Shown here: piece after piece, positions 7,467-15,361 of the stretch
How positions within the stretch are numbered: position 1 is the stretch's first letter
Layout: each line of letters opens with the position of its first letter
From: UBA2219 sp964612075
GTDB taxonomy: Bacteria; Desulfobacterota; Deferrimicrobia; Deferrimicrobiales; Deferrimicrobiaceae
Length of the DNA: 64,000 nucleotides
Assembly (NCBI GenBank): GCA_964612075.1
Contig: CAZTFC010000005.1
Location: forward strand, 1 to 64,000
Direction: 5' to 3'
The notes under the pieces: model-generated
What the model was told of the DNA's origin: nothing
The model's input: only the letters and a program-made list of their open reading frames with translations
Databases searched by the model: none
Position numbers and translations under genes: made by a program

Positions 7467-8219
7467 ATGCGCAAGGCGATCCTCGGATTTTTCCTGGCGG
7501 TCACGACGCCCGCGACGGCGCTGGCGTCGGAAGGGCACGGCTACTCCTTCTTCATGGCGCTGCCCGGCGGGGAGAAGTACTACTACATGTACGCCGCCGT
7601 CTTCATCGCCCTGTTCCTCGCGATCGGGTCGTACGTCGTCGTCGGCGGCCGGAAGACCTCGGAGATGGTGATCCCCGAGGGGCGCTTCACGCTGCGCAAC
7701 TTCTTCGAGCTGATCCTCGGGTTCCTCGCGCAGCTCGCCGAGGACATCATCGGGCACCACTACAAGAAATACCTGCCGCTGCTGGCGTCGTGCTTCGTCT
7801 TCATCCTGTTCATGAACCTGCTCGGGCTCATCCCCGGGTTCCTGCCTCCCACGCAGAAGATGAACATCACCGTGGGGCTGGCGCTGGTCATCTTCCTGTC
7901 GACCCACTACTTCGGCGTCCGGGAGAACGGCATCTCCTACTTCAAGCACTTCCTCGGCCCCGTGTGGTGGATGGCCCCGATCATGCTGCCGATCGAGATC
8001 ATCTCCCACCTGGCGCGGCCGATGTCGCTGTCGCTGCGTCTCTTCGGGAACATCACGGGCGACCACGCGGTGGTGGCCGGCTTCATGGCGCTGGTCCCCA
8101 TCCTCGTCCCGTCGATCTTCCTGGGGCTGGGGCTGTTCGTCTCCTTCATGCAGGCATTCATCTTCACCGTGCTGTCCATGATCTACATCTCCGGCGCGGT
8201 GACGCACGAGGAACACTGA
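7467..8219 (+). CDS. atpB: ATP synthase Fo subunit a
   Basis: Subunit a forms the ion half-channels next to the c-ring. The 250-residue protein has the essential stator arginine in SLSLRLFGNITGDH, the conserved FVFILFMNLLGLIPGF helix and the C-terminal MQAFIFTVLSMIYI helix. The N-terminus has a hydrophobic stretch resembling a signal sequence (FFLAVTTPATALAS). The open frame runs upstream through atpI, but ATG 7467, preceded by GGGGG, gives the normal family length. It lies between atpI and atpE. The rest of the ATP synthase operon (subunits b, delta, alpha, gamma, beta, epsilon) is not in this window, so Fo and F1 genes are split. Confidence 0.95.
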   Translation: MRKAILGFFLAVTTPATALASEGHGYSFFMALPGGEKYYYMYAAVFIALFLAIGSYVVVGGRKTSEMVIPEGRFTLRNFFELILGFLAQLAEDIIGHHYKKYLPLLASCFVFILFMNLLGLIPGFLPPTQKMNITVGLALVIFLSTHYFGVRENGISYFKHFLGPVWWMAPIMLPIEIISHLARPMSLSLRLFGNITGDHAVVAGFMALVPILVPSIFLGLGLFVSFMQAFIFTVLSMIYISGAVTHEEH

Positions 8220-8287
8220 TCCACGCTCCACCCCGGCAGGCTTTGCGGGGCCTCGCCGGGAACATCTTTGAAAGGGGGAAACACCCT

Positions 8288-8620
8288 ATGTTCCGCAGAT
8301 CCATATTCTCTATCCTCGTCGCCCTGCTCTTCGTGGCGGTGGCGTCGGTGGCTTTTGCGGCCGAGGAAGGCGCGGCCGCGGGCGGAGATTCCAACGTGAA
8401 GGCCGTCATCGCCCTGGCGGCGGGCTTCGGCATCGCGATCGCCGCGTTCGGCGGCGCGCTCGGCCAGAGCAAGGCCATCGCGGCCGGGCTGGAGGGGATC
8501 GCGCGCAACCCTTCCGCCCAGAACAAGATCTTCATCCCGATGATCGTCGGCCTCGCGCTGATCGAGTCCCTCGTCATCTACGCGCTGGTCATCGCGTTCG
8601 TCCTCGTCGGCAAGCTGTAA
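8288..8620 (+). CDS. atpE: ATP synthase Fo subunit c with N-terminal signal-like extension
   Basis: This 110-residue proteolipid forms the rotor ring. It has a cleavable-looking signal (residues 1-24, ending AFA) ahead of a normal c-subunit hairpin: a glycine-rich first helix, the polar loop ARNPSA, and a second helix with the ion-binding carboxylate Glu93 in LIESLVIYAL. Gln60 lies exactly 33 residues before Glu93, and Ser94 and Tyr98 follow it; these match four of the sodium-site residues of Na+ c-rings. The positions corresponding to Val63 and Thr67 are leucine. Coupling ion therefore ambiguous, proton more likely. A GAAAGGGGG site precedes the ATG. Confidence 0.94.
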   Translation: MFRRSIFSILVALLFVAVASVAFAAEEGAAAGGDSNVKAVIALAAGFGIAIAAFGGALGQSKAIAAGLEGIARNPSAQNKIFIPMIVGLALIESLVIYALVIAFVLVGKL

Positions 8621-8651
8621 AGACGGCGCGAAGCGAAAAACCGGATCGTGC

Positions 8652-8685
8652 GAAAGGGCCCCTTCGGGGGCCCTTTCCTTTTTTT
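8652..8685 (+). terminator. Rho-independent terminator after atpE
   Basis: An 11-bp perfect GC-rich stem (8652-8662 with 8667-8677) closes a TTCG tetraloop and is followed by C then seven or more T residues. It lies 32 bp after the atpE stop and should end the hemL/atp transcript. Confidence 0.93.
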
Positions 8686-8785
8686 CCCGCGCGGAACCGG
8701 AGGCGATCCTCCCGCCTTTGTGTTGCCCGCCGCCGCCGGAACGTCTAGAATGAAACGCACCAAATTCCCGAACACAAGGCCTCCG

Positions 8786-9370
8786 ATGAAGATCGACCCG
8801 CTCGTCTACCACGCGAAATTCCCGAAGTGCTGCATCCTCGAAGAATGCAGAAGCCGCTGCTGCAAGGGCGGCGTCTGGGCCGACATCGGCGAGAAGGAAG
8901 TCATCCTGAAGAACGCGGAGCTGTTCGTACCGTACATGCGGCCCGAGGCGAAGGACCCGTCGACCTGGTTCGGCGAAACGACCGAGGACCCCGACTGCCC
9001 GAGCGGCATCGCGGTGGAGACCAACGTGGCGGGCGACTACTGCGTCTTCTTCCACCCGGACCACGGCTGCTCCCTCCAGAAGGCGGCGTCCGACCTGGGC
9101 TGGCACGAGTGGGAGTTCAAGCCGAGGTTCTGCATCATGTTCCCGCTGGTGGTCTCGGAAGGCGTGCTGACCGTCGACGAGGACATGGACGAGGTCTGGT
9201 GCATGAAGCGCGAGAACCGCACCCACCCCATCCTCCCCGCGGTCGAAAGGGAGATCCGGTACCTCTTTCCGGAAGACGTCGCGCGCAGGCTGCTGGGCGA
9301 CAACTTCGGGTGCGGCACGCCGCCGGAGACCCTCCCGGGCTACCTGCCGAAGAAGGCGACGATCCCGTAG
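8786..9370 (+). CDS. Cysteine-cluster protein, DUF3109/YkgJ-like
   Basis: This 194-residue cytosolic protein has a dense cysteine pattern: CCILEECRSRCC near the N-terminus, then single Cys residues at DCPS, DYCVFF, HGCS, RFCIM, WCM and GCG. The first cluster followed by an acidic helix resembles DUF3109/YkgJ-type proteins thought to bind metal or an iron-sulfur cluster. I start at ATG 8786 with AAGG seven bases upstream. An in-frame ATG at 8750 would add 12 residues and cannot be excluded. It follows the atp terminator and precedes a flavin-binding protein gene. Metal binding is inference. Confidence 0.72.
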   Translation: MKIDPLVYHAKFPKCCILEECRSRCCKGGVWADIGEKEVILKNAELFVPYMRPEAKDPSTWFGETTEDPDCPSGIAVETNVAGDYCVFFHPDHGCSLQKAASDLGWHEWEFKPRFCIMFPLVVSEGVLTVDEDMDEVWCMKRENRTHPILPAVEREIRYLFPEDVARRLLGDNFGCGTPPETLPGYLPKKATIP

Positions 9371-9423
9371 GGGATTCCCCTCAACCCTCCTCCGGCGACC
9401 GCAGCCGCCGGCCGGGGACGCTC

Positions 9424-9981
9424 ATGAAAACGGCACTCCGGCGCGGCGAGCGCGCGATGAAGACCCGGGAAGAGATGGAGCGGCTGCTCGAGCGCGCGGC
9501 CGTGGGCTGCCTTTCCGTCGCCACGGAAGACGGGCCGTACGCCGTCGCCATGAATTATCTCTTCCACGACGGGTGCATCTACCTGCACGGCGCAAGGGCG
9601 GGAAGGAAGATGGAGGCCCTCGCGCGGGATTCCAGGGCCTGTTTCCTGGTGCACGAAGACGGCCCGCAGGTCGCCTGGGACAGGGGATGCGGGATCAGCC
9701 AGATCTACCGGAGCGTGATCTGCTTCGGCAAGGCGGAGCTCGTCGAGGACGCGGATGAAAGGAAATCGATCCTCGAGAGGATGATCGGCAAATACGCGCC
9801 GGGCGAGGCGGCCGGCCCGGCCCTGGAGGCCGGGAACGTCGGAAGGACGGCCGTGATCCGGATCGCGATCGAATCCATGAGCGGCAAGGCCAACGGGATC
9901 ACCCCGGCGCACAGGGTGCTGCCAGGGCCGCAGGCGGGCCCGGAAGCGGAGGGAAGGCGGGGAGGGAGACCTTCCCGCTGA
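9424..9981 (+). CDS. Pyridoxamine 5'-phosphate oxidase-family flavin-binding protein (NimA-like)
   Basis: This 185-residue protein resembles the split-barrel flavin-binding family that includes NimA-type proteins. The N-terminal pattern (ALRRGERAMKTREEMERLL, then GCLSVATEDGPYAVAMNYLF, then IYLHGARAGRKMEAL) matches FMN-binding beta strands and the phosphate-binding AGRK turn. Members bind FMN, F420 or haem and reduce varied substrates, so the substrate is unknown. The start at 9424 has GGGGA nearby and keeps the family's basic N-terminus; ATG 9457 is an alternative. The last 25 residues are Pro/Gly/Arg-rich and probably disordered. Its stop abuts the convergent Ehr small-subunit gene. Confidence 0.82.
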   Translation: MKTALRRGERAMKTREEMERLLERAAVGCLSVATEDGPYAVAMNYLFHDGCIYLHGARAGRKMEALARDSRACFLVHEDGPQVAWDRGCGISQIYRSVICFGKAELVEDADERKSILERMIGKYAPGEAAGPALEAGNVGRTAVIRIAIESMSGKANGITPAHRVLPGPQAGPEAEGRRGGRPSR

Positions 9982-10749
9982 TCAGTCCTTCCTCGTCGTC
10001 CGCCCCTGGAAGGTGAGGAGCGCCTCCAGGATCGTCAGCGGGTGGGGGGGGCAGCCCGGAACGAACAGGTCCACCGGCACCACCTCCGCCGCCCCGTTGC
10101 GCACTTCCGGGTGGTCCCGGTACGGGCCGCCCGAGATCGCGCAGGCGCCCACGGCGATCACGAACCGCGGGGACGGCACAGCCGCGTAGGTCTTCTCCAG
10201 CGCCAGCTTCATGTTCTCCGTCACGGGCCCCGTGACCAGGAGCCCGTCGGCGTGGCGCGGCGAGGCGACGAACTGGATGCCGAAGCGCCCGAGATCCCAG
10301 GCCAGCGTCGTCAGCACGTTCGAGTCGGCCTCGCAGGCGTTGCAACCTCCCGCGCTCACCTGGCGCAGCTTCAGCGACCGGCCGAACATCCGTCGCGCGG
10401 ATTCGTCCGCCGGCCCGACGATCCGGTGCTCCTTCCCGGAGACCACGAGGTCCTCCCGCCGTCCCGCCGCCAGGCGGAAATCCCCGCCGAACGAGATCGC
10501 GCCGTCGGGGCACTCCCGGGCGCATTCCCCGCAGAAGAGGCATCGGCCCATGTCGAGCCGCACCGTCTCCTCCCTGCGGATCGCCGAAACCGGGCAGGCG
10601 GCCGCGCACCGGGCGCAGCCGTCGGCGCACCGGGCGGGATCGACGGACGGCATCCCCCGGAACCTGTCCGGCAGGGCGGGCGGCGGCCCGTCGGGATACT
10701 TCATCGTCCGGTAGCCTTGCTGCATCCTGGCCTTGATTACCCTGAACAT
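9982..10749 (-). CDS. Ehr/Hyf-like complex: fused ferredoxin (HyfH-like) and NuoB/HyfI-like small subunit
   Basis: This 255-residue electron-transfer subunit has two [4Fe-4S] ferredoxin motifs (CADGCARCAAACP and CLFCGECARECP, about residues 41-80) and a C-terminal NuoB/HyfI module. That module keeps all ligands of the proximal cluster: GGCNACE, VGACAISGG and VPGCPPHP. In Hyf and Hyc these two parts are separate proteins, so this is a fusion. It ends a minus-strand operon encoding HyfB-, C-, E-, F- and G-like subunits. The protein should sit on the cytoplasmic face of the membrane, passing electrons toward the large-subunit interface. The fold call is firm; the physiological electron partner is unknown. 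Confidence 0.88.
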   Translation of the reverse strand: MFRVIKARMQQGYRTMKYPDGPPPALPDRFRGMPSVDPARCADGCARCAAACPVSAIRREETVRLDMGRCLFCGECARECPDGAISFGGDFRLAAGRREDLVVSGKEHRIVGPADESARRMFGRSLKLRQVSAGGCNACEADSNVLTTLAWDLGRFGIQFVASPRHADGLLVTGPVTENMKLALEKTYAAVPSPRFVIAVGACAISGGPYRDHPEVRNGAAEVVPVDLFVPGCPPHPLTILEALLTFQGRTTRKD

Positions 10750-10791
10750 CGCCTCTCCCGGTTCGCGCGGCGAAAAACCCCGGCCGCGCCT

Positions 10792-12306
10792 TTACAGATC
10801 GTGCCCGCAGTAGGACAGGTTGAAGCTCTTGTTGCACAGCGGGAAATCGGATATCTGCTGGTTCCGGAGCGCGCAGGCCAGCCCGAACCAGTTGTGGAAG
10901 GAAGGGTCCACGACCTTGTAGCTCGCGAACCCGCCGTCCGCCCCCGTGACCGCGACGTGGCAGATCTCCCCGCGCCATCCCTCGACGAGGCTGACGACAA
11001 GCCTTCCCGGAACCAGGGGACCGACCCCCTCCTCCACCCCGCCGGCAGGCAGCGCCTCGACCTGTTCCCGGACGAAGTCGCAGGAGCGCCGCACTTCCAG
11101 CCACCGGACGCGGGCGCGCGCGAAGACGTCCCCGGAAGGCCACGTGCAGACCGGGATGCGGGCGGACCGGAACAGCCCCGAGGGGAAATCGCGGCGCACG
11201 TCCCGTTCCAGGCCGCAGGCGCGGGCCGCGGGGCCGACCAGGCCGATCGCCTCCGCGGTCTCCCGGCTCACCGTCCCCGTGCCCTCGAAGCGGGCCATGG
11301 CCGAAGGCGTATCCCAAAGAAGGTCGACGGCGACGGAGGCGTCCTCGACGACGCCCTCCAGGCGGGAAAGGAGCGTTTCCGCCCGCTCCCGCTCCAGGTC
11401 GAACCGGACCCCTCCGGGGCGGACCAGCCCCCGGCCGAACCGGTTGCCGCACAGAAGCGCCGTCAGGTTCAGCGCGTCCCCGCGGATCCGCCCGCAGTAG
11501 GAGGCGGTGGGAAGGAACCCGACGTCGCCGGCCAGCGCCCCGAGGTCCCCGATGTGGCAGGCGATGCGCTCCAGCTCCAGCGCCACGGCGCGGATCGCCC
11601 GGGCGCGGGCCGGAACTTCCGCGCCGGAGAGCGCCTCGACGGCGTGGCTATAGGCGGTCGCGTGGCCGATCGACGTGTCGCCCGCGAGCGTTTCCATGTA
11701 ATGGATCGTCCTCGGCGACGGCCCCCCGGCCAACGCCCTCTCTATGCCGCGATGCTGGTACCCGAGGGAGATCTCCAGGTGGTAGACGTTCTCCCCGTGG
11801 CACTGGAACCGGAAATGGCCGGGCTCGATGACGCCCGCGTGCACGGGGCCCACCGCGACTTCGTGGATCTCCTCCCCCTCGATGCGGAAGAACTCCGCGT
11901 CCCCGACGACGATGTCCCCGTCCCGGCGCCACGGGTCCGGCGCCGGGCGAAGCGGCCGCTGGAAGCGGACCGGCTTGAGCCAGGGATGCCCCTCCGGCCG
12001 GACGCCCCACTGCTCGGCGATCTCCCGCTCGAACCAGTGCGCCTGCGGGCAATCGGGCGTGAGGGCGGCATAGGAGCCGGACACTTCCGTCGAGACCGCC
12101 GAAAGCGTCCCCGCGCCGTCGCGCGCCAGGACCGCGACCAGGCGCACGGCGTCCCCCGCCGGCATCCCGAAGAGGGCGCACAGGCGGGAGCCGCCCGCCA
12201 CGCCATCCGCCACGTACGACCGGAACGCGGACGCGGAAAGCACCGGGACCTCGTCGAACGGCGCAGGCTCGGCGTTCCTGAGCGGAAGCGCGCGCATCGG
12301 GCTCAT
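10792..12306 (-). CDS. Ehr/Hyf-like complex: large subunit (NuoC-NuoD/HyfG-like) lacking [NiFe] ligands
   Basis: This 504-residue protein has an N-terminal 30-kDa (NuoC-like) domain with EREIAEQWGVRPEGHPWLKP and a 49-kDa/hydrogenase large-subunit domain beginning near GYQHRGIERAL. The usual nickel ligands are missing: the N-terminal CxxC place reads GDTSIGHATAYSHAVEAL, and the C-terminal DPCxxC place is replaced by NLSYCGHDL with one Cys. It is therefore a hydrogenase-related (Ehr) or complex I-like subunit, not a [NiFe] hydrogenase. The start at ATG 12306 overlaps the previous stop (ATGA). The longer open frame to 13596 is a shadow inside the HyfF-like gene. Confidence 0.87.
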   Translation of the reverse strand: MSPMRALPLRNAEPAPFDEVPVLSASAFRSYVADGVAGGSRLCALFGMPAGDAVRLVAVLARDGAGTLSAVSTEVSGSYAALTPDCPQAHWFEREIAEQWGVRPEGHPWLKPVRFQRPLRPAPDPWRRDGDIVVGDAEFFRIEGEEIHEVAVGPVHAGVIEPGHFRFQCHGENVYHLEISLGYQHRGIERALAGGPSPRTIHYMETLAGDTSIGHATAYSHAVEALSGAEVPARARAIRAVALELERIACHIGDLGALAGDVGFLPTASYCGRIRGDALNLTALLCGNRFGRGLVRPGGVRFDLERERAETLLSRLEGVVEDASVAVDLLWDTPSAMARFEGTGTVSRETAEAIGLVGPAARACGLERDVRRDFPSGLFRSARIPVCTWPSGDVFARARVRWLEVRRSCDFVREQVEALPAGGVEEGVGPLVPGRLVVSLVEGWRGEICHVAVTGADGGFASYKVVDPSFHNWFGLACALRNQQISDFPLCNKSFNLSYCGHDL

Positions 12307-13784
12307 GCCCCGCCCTCGACGATCGCGGCCGCCCTCTCGATGAACCGCCAGAGGCCGGGCGGCATCCACAGCCCCAGGAGCAGGAGCGCCGCCAGCGGGA
12401 AGACGACGAGCGACCACTCCAGCGCCCCGGGCCCGCCCGGCGGGGGCTCGACGGACGGGTTCCCCCAGACGACGCTCGTGACGTGCCGCAGCGCCCCGAC
12501 GAACACCACGGCGGTCCCCGCGAGGAACAGGATCGCGGCCGTGACGGCCCCCGTCCCCAGGCTCGCGCGCAGGAGCTGGAACTCGCTCATGAAGATGGCG
12601 AATGGCGCCACGCCGATCAGCGCCAGCATGGACACGAAGAATCCTCCGCCCCAGAGCCGGGACGCGCGCAGCGCCCCCGTCATGCCGGTCATGTCGTTGC
12701 TGCCGTACATCTGCCCCAGCCGCCCGGCGGTGAAGAAAGCGACCGTCTTGGTAAGGGAATGGTTCAGCATGTGGAAGAGCGCGGCCAGCGTCCCCAGCCC
12801 GCCGATCCCCACGCCGAGCGCGATGATCCCCAGGTGCTCCACGCTGTGATACGCGAGCATCCGCTTCGCGTCGTGCTGGAACAGGATGAACGCGGAGGCC
12901 ACGAGGATGGAGACGAGCCCGAACAGCGTCAGGATCTCCCTGCTCCATCCCGAACCGCCCGTCGCCGCCTCCAGGATGGGCACGAAGCGCAGGACGCAAT
13001 ACAGCGCGGCGTTCAGCAGGATGCCGGAGAACACCGCCGACACCGGGGCCGGGGCCTGGCTGTGCGCGTCGGGCAGCCAGTTGTGCATCGGCGCCAGCCC
13101 CGCCTTGGTGCCGTAGCCGACCATCAGGAACAGGAAGCCCGCCTTCAGCAGCCGCGGGTCGAGCAGGGCGGCCGAACCCGCAAGCCGCGTCCAGAGCAGC
13201 GTTTCCGCGGGAGGGAGCTGCGCCGGGGCGGCCGCGGCGCCCACGAGGATCGTTCCGATGAAGGCGAACGCCACGCCCACCGAGCACATGATCAGGTATT
13301 TCCACATCGCCTCGAGCGCCGTGGGGCTGACCGGGATGCAGATGAGGAACGCGGTGAGCAGCGTGGTGGCCTCGATGCCGACCCACAGGATGCCCAGGTT
13401 GTTCGACGCCAGAACGAGGATCATCGACCAGAGCGCCCCGAACCACAGGGCGCCGAACCGCCGCGCCACGCGGATCGTGAAATGGGCCGCGGCCGGCTCC
13501 TGCCGGAAATAGCCAGGGGCGAACAGGGAGCTTAAAAGATAGACCGTCACCAGGACCGCAAGGTGCCAGGCCGACAGCTCGTCCAGGAAGAGCCACCCGG
13601 CGGCGGCATGGACCGTGCCGACGCGGAGCACCGCGGCGACCGCCGCGGCCGCCGCGGCGGCGGTCGCCAGCACCCCGGCGCAGACGAAGCGGAGCACAGC
13701 GCGCGGCGAGCCGGGGAGCAGGCTTCCGGCCGCGCCCGCGGCCGGAATCGCAAGGAGGATCCAGAGAAGGAGGCCGTCGTCCAT
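12303..13784 (-). CDS. Ehr/Hyf-like complex: HyfF-like antiporter-type membrane subunit
   Basis: This 493-residue protein has many membrane helices and belongs to the NuoL/M/N-MrpD antiporter family. Key features are the helix-5 glutamate in NNLGILWVGIEATTL, the helix-7 lysine region GYGTKAGLAPMHNWLPDAH, and QHDAKRMLAYHSVEHLG. These residues form ion half-channels in complex I and Hyf. It should pump protons or Na+ when driven by electron transfer in the soluble arm. Its stop overlaps the large-subunit start (ATGA), and it starts two bases after the HyfE-like stop. HyfF is favoured over HyfD by its place between the E-like and G-like genes. Confidence 0.86.
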   Translation of the reverse strand: MDDGLLLWILLAIPAAGAAGSLLPGSPRAVLRFVCAGVLATAAAAAAAVAAVLRVGTVHAAAGWLFLDELSAWHLAVLVTVYLLSSLFAPGYFRQEPAAAHFTIRVARRFGALWFGALWSMILVLASNNLGILWVGIEATTLLTAFLICIPVSPTALEAMWKYLIMCSVGVAFAFIGTILVGAAAAPAQLPPAETLLWTRLAGSAALLDPRLLKAGFLFLMVGYGTKAGLAPMHNWLPDAHSQAPAPVSAVFSGILLNAALYCVLRFVPILEAATGGSGWSREILTLFGLVSILVASAFILFQHDAKRMLAYHSVEHLGIIALGVGIGGLGTLAALFHMLNHSLTKTVAFFTAGRLGQMYGSNDMTGMTGALRASRLWGGGFFVSMLALIGVAPFAIFMSEFQLLRASLGTGAVTAAILFLAGTAVVFVGALRHVTSVVWGNPSVEPPPGGPGALEWSLVVFPLAALLLLGLWMPPGLWRFIERAAAIVEGGA

Positions 13785-13785
13785 T

Positions 13786-14430
13786 TCAGCCTTTCAGCGA
13801 GTCCAGTTGATCGACGTCGATGTGGTCGAACTCCCGGCGGATCTGGTACGTCGCGATGCCCATGACGAACACGGCGACGAAGGCGTCCAGCAGCACGCCG
13901 AGCTCCACGAGCATCGGGATCTCCACGACCATCCAGATCCCCAGGACGTAGATCCCGTTCTCCATCACTAGGTACCCCAGGACCTGGCTGACCGCCTTCC
14001 TCCGGCTGACGATCAGGAACAGCCCCACCAGGATGGTGAAGACGGCCGCCGGCCCGGCCAGCGGAGGCAGCGCCGGGTGGGACAGGCGCAGGCGCGAGCT
14101 CAGCCAGATGGACGCGAGGATGGCGAAGACGCCGAACAGGAGCGACGCGGTGTAGCCGACGTAGGGCTCCACCTCCCGGCGGACGTCGGCGGTTTCCATC
14201 GTCCTCGAAAGGAAATACGGGAAGACCATCCCCCGGACCACCACGCCCCCCACGATCAGGATCGCGATCCGGAGGTCGGGGGCGCCGGGCACCGCCAGCA
14301 GGGGAAGCGCCCCCAGCATGATCCCCTGCGCGGCGACGATGCGGACCCATACCTTTAGCCGCCCCGAGGCCAGCAGCGCCAGGTCGGCCAGGATCAGGGC
14401 GATCATCAGCGCGTCGGTCCAGGATGCCAT
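13786..14430 (-). CDS. Ehr/Hyf-like complex: HyfE-like (NuoK-like) membrane subunit
   Basis: This 214-residue integral membrane protein has about six to seven hydrophobic helices. The segment RKAVSQVLGYLVMENGIYVLG is the hallmark of HyfE/MrpC-NuoK-like subunits, with the conserved Glu in a membrane helix (YLVMENGIY) and a second acidic site in VELGVLLDAFVAVFVMG. It lies between the HyfC-like and HyfF-like genes with gaps of only one to four bases. It should contribute to the ion channel of the complex. Confidence 0.84.
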   Translation of the reverse strand: MASWTDALMIALILADLALLASGRLKVWVRIVAAQGIMLGALPLLAVPGAPDLRIAILIVGGVVVRGMVFPYFLSRTMETADVRREVEPYVGYTASLLFGVFAILASIWLSSRLRLSHPALPPLAGPAAVFTILVGLFLIVSRRKAVSQVLGYLVMENGIYVLGIWMVVEIPMLVELGVLLDAFVAVFVMGIATYQIRREFDHIDVDQLDSLKG

Positions 14431-14434
14431 TCCA

Positions 14435-15358
14435 TCACCTCCACGCCAGGATCAGGGCCAGCCCGGCGAGCACCAGGGCGGCCGCCAGCAGGTGCGGTAC
14501 GCGCAGCAGGCGCAGGCGCGCCATGCCCGACTCGACCAGGCCGGTCGCGACGGCCAGGCCGAACATGCCGGCCGTCGCCGCGCCCAGGTCCACAAGCGGC
14601 GATCCGGTGCGCACCGGCAACAGGATCCCCACGATGAGGGCGCCCAGGACCCACATCTTGAGCGCCGCGGCGTACGTGATCATCGCGAAGTCGGGCCCGC
14701 CGTGGTCCAGGACCATCACCTCGTGGATCATGGTGAGCTCGAGATGGGTGTCGGGATCGTCGACGGGGATGCGGGCGTTCTCGGCCAGGAAGACGATGCA
14801 GAGCGCCGCGACCGCGAGGTAGATCTCCGGGCCGCCGCCCAGGAGCGCGATGTAGCCGACGGCCCCGTAGACCTCCGAAAGCGACTGCCCCGAGGCCTGG
14901 CTCAGCAGGGCCGCAAGAGCCAGAAGGAGCGCGGGCTCCGCCAGCGCCGAGAACTGGACCTCGCGGCTGGCGCCCATCCCCTCGAACGCGGAGCCGGTGT
15001 CCAGGGCCGCAAGGACGGTGAAAAAACGCATCAGCCCCAGGCAGTACGCCAGGAGGACCAGGTCGCCCGCGAACGAAAGCGGCGCCGGCGCTCCCCCCAG
15101 GGGGACGATCGCGAGGGCCCCCAGGACCGCCGACAGCCCGACCACCGGGCCGGCCCGGAACACCAGGGTCGTGGTCCGGCTGTACACCGCCCCTTTCCGC
15201 AAGAGCTTCGCGATGTCGCGGTACGGCTGCAGGAAAGGCTGGCCGCGCCGCCCGGCGACCAGCGCCTTCGTCTTGTTGATGACCCCGAACAGCAGCGGCG
15301 ACAGCGCCAGGGCGAGGGCGAAACCCGCGATCGATGTGAGGAAGCGTTCCGCCGCCAT
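14435..15358 (-). CDS. Ehr/Hyf-like complex: HyfC/NuoH-like membrane subunit
   Basis: This 307-residue, roughly eight-helix protein belongs to the NuoH/HyfC/HycD family that joins the soluble electron-transfer arm to the membrane arm. Motifs are GRRGQPFLQPYRDIAKLLRK (cytoplasmic loop), the acidic SAFEGMGASREVQFS, and ENARIPVDDPDTHLELTMIH, all typical of the family's quinone/ion-coupling loops. It starts three bases after the HyfB-like stop and is followed by the HyfE-like gene. The conserved acidic loops suggest coupling is intact although the large subunit lost its nickel ligands. Confidence 0.88.
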   Translation of the reverse strand: MAAERFLTSIAGFALALALSPLLFGVINKTKALVAGRRGQPFLQPYRDIAKLLRKGAVYSRTTTLVFRAGPVVGLSAVLGALAIVPLGGAPAPLSFAGDLVLLAYCLGLMRFFTVLAALDTGSAFEGMGASREVQFSALAEPALLLALAALLSQASGQSLSEVYGAVGYIALLGGGPEIYLAVAALCIVFLAENARIPVDDPDTHLELTMIHEVMVLDHGGPDFAMITYAAALKMWVLGALIVGILLPVRTGSPLVDLGAATAGMFGLAVATGLVESGMARLRLLRVPHLLAAALVLAGLALILAWR

Positions 15359-15361
15359 GTG

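Noticed and set aside
10792..12306. Annotation as hydrogenase-4 large subunit with H2 activity
   Set aside because: Both nickel-binding CxxC motifs are missing, so hydrogenase activity is not supported.
10042..12849. 935-codon plus-strand frame across the Ehr subunits
   Set aside because: It crosses three real genes on the other strand and has no domain or ribosome site.
12307..13596. N-terminal extension of the Ehr large subunit
   Set aside because: The frame is open by composition only. ATG 12306 overlaps the upstream stop and the NuoC-like domain starts there.
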